From the NCBI GenBank assembly GCA_017561825.1, contig JAFZBK010000042.1, positions 74,524-107,922 on the forward strand: a DNA stretch of 33,399 bases, in the 5' to 3' direction. The notes beneath the pieces were generated by a model. It made no database searches. It was not told the origin of the DNA and worked only from the letters and a program-made list of their open reading frames with translations. The number at the start of each line of letters is the position of its first letter. Position 1 is the first letter of the stretch. The stretch comes from Prevotella sp. GTDB lineage: Bacteria; Bacteroidota; Bacteroidia; Bacteroidales; Bacteroidaceae. Below are positions 33,292 to 33,399 of this stretch, piece by piece. A program made the position numbers and the translations under genes.

Positions 33292-33399
33292 TGCTGTATG
33301 CTATTCGAGCATTCATCTATAGGTATCAGTCAAACCCTCTTTATGCAAGCATAACCATTCTTTGACTAACACCTATAGATAGCCTTCGGCTTTACAGCA
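33292..33399. other. multi-stem structured element of unknown function, reaching the window edge
   Basis: Nested and adjacent inverted repeats: outer TGCTGTA (33292-33298) with TACAGCA (33393-33399); ATGCT/AGCAT (33298-33302 with 33308-33312); a long stem ATCTATAGGT (33315-33324) with ACCTATAGAT (33371-33380), continued after a 3x3 internal loop by AGTCAAA (33328-33334) with TTTGACT (33361-33367); TTATGC/GCATAA inside its loop (33341-33354); and AGCC/GGCT (33381-33384 with 33388-33391). Together they draw a four-way, cloverleaf-like fold of 108 nt. It does not match a tRNA. It could be an RNA element, a recombination site or the end of a mobile element. Confidence 0.6.

Noticed and set aside
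33292-33399. tRNA gene
   Set aside because: The closing stem is 7 bp, but the element is 108 nt long, lacks the TTC-type T-loop and a 7-nt anticodon loop, and one arm has only a 3-nt loop.

Overview
The window looks like chromosomal DNA of a Bacteroidales bacterium, most likely Prevotella or a close relative (Prevotellaceae). The evidence is a SusC/SusD glycan-uptake locus, a DUF6377-type regulator, Por/T9SS-like C-terminal tails, the order tig-clpP-clpX-recQ, no Shine-Dalgarno-like leaders, and many promoters matching the Bacteroidetes consensus (-33 TTTG, about 20 bp, -7 TAnnTTTG). The species call is inference.

Layout. 1-2057 (minus): a SpoIIM-family membrane protein, a polytopic membrane protein and the first codons of a third gene, divergent from an RDD membrane protein (2150-2881, plus) through two interlocked promoters. 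2885-4501 (minus): a TPR/transmembrane/coiled-coil/HTH regulator (DUF6377 type). 4672-5772 (minus): a REP-associated (RAYT/Y1-type) transposase with an unusual SLOG/DprA-like C-terminal domain. 5773-6244: non-coding, with an inverted-repeat element. 6245-7324 (plus): a TlpA-like thioredoxin lipid-envelope protein. 7336-19367 (minus): a polysaccharide utilisation operon, transcribed susC, susD, surface glycan-binding lipoprotein, GH16, CotH-like protein, GH3. The two glycosidases suggest a beta-1,3/mixed-linkage glucan such as laminarin or cereal beta-glucan: the GH16 endo-enzyme cuts at the surface, SusC/D and the binding protein import, and the periplasmic GH3 releases glucose. 19729-20502 (plus): a secreted protein of unknown function, facing recQ across a perfect bidirectional terminator. 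20562-26197 (minus): recQ, clpX, clpP and tig. 26303-28427 (minus): lptB and an AAA-type ATPase. 29219-31093 (minus): a secreted GLUG-like repeat protein. 31686-33196 (plus): mlaE and mlaF, lipid-transport permease and ATPase. The right edge holds a strongly base-paired element.

Most unusual content is non-coding. The secreted GLUG-like gene sits between two repeat-rich regions. The first (28682-29110) is a mirror-symmetric array of the octamer ACATACAC, five copies on the left and six inverted on the right, with helical-phase spacing; it encloses two successive arrays of four 22-bp repeats. The second (31202-31530) has another 22-bp array of related sequence, followed by inverted arrays of four GTCCCANN octamers around a very AT-rich core. 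A third locus (5917-6022), next to the RAYT gene, has the same inverted-array-around-AT-core design with different words. Seven heptameric (7-bp) tandem arrays lie at gene ends, several running over stop codons or translated into a signal peptide and a C-terminal linker. The GH3 gene carries two in-frame GC-rich palindromic insertions in opposite orientation. What these repeats do cannot be settled from sequence alone.
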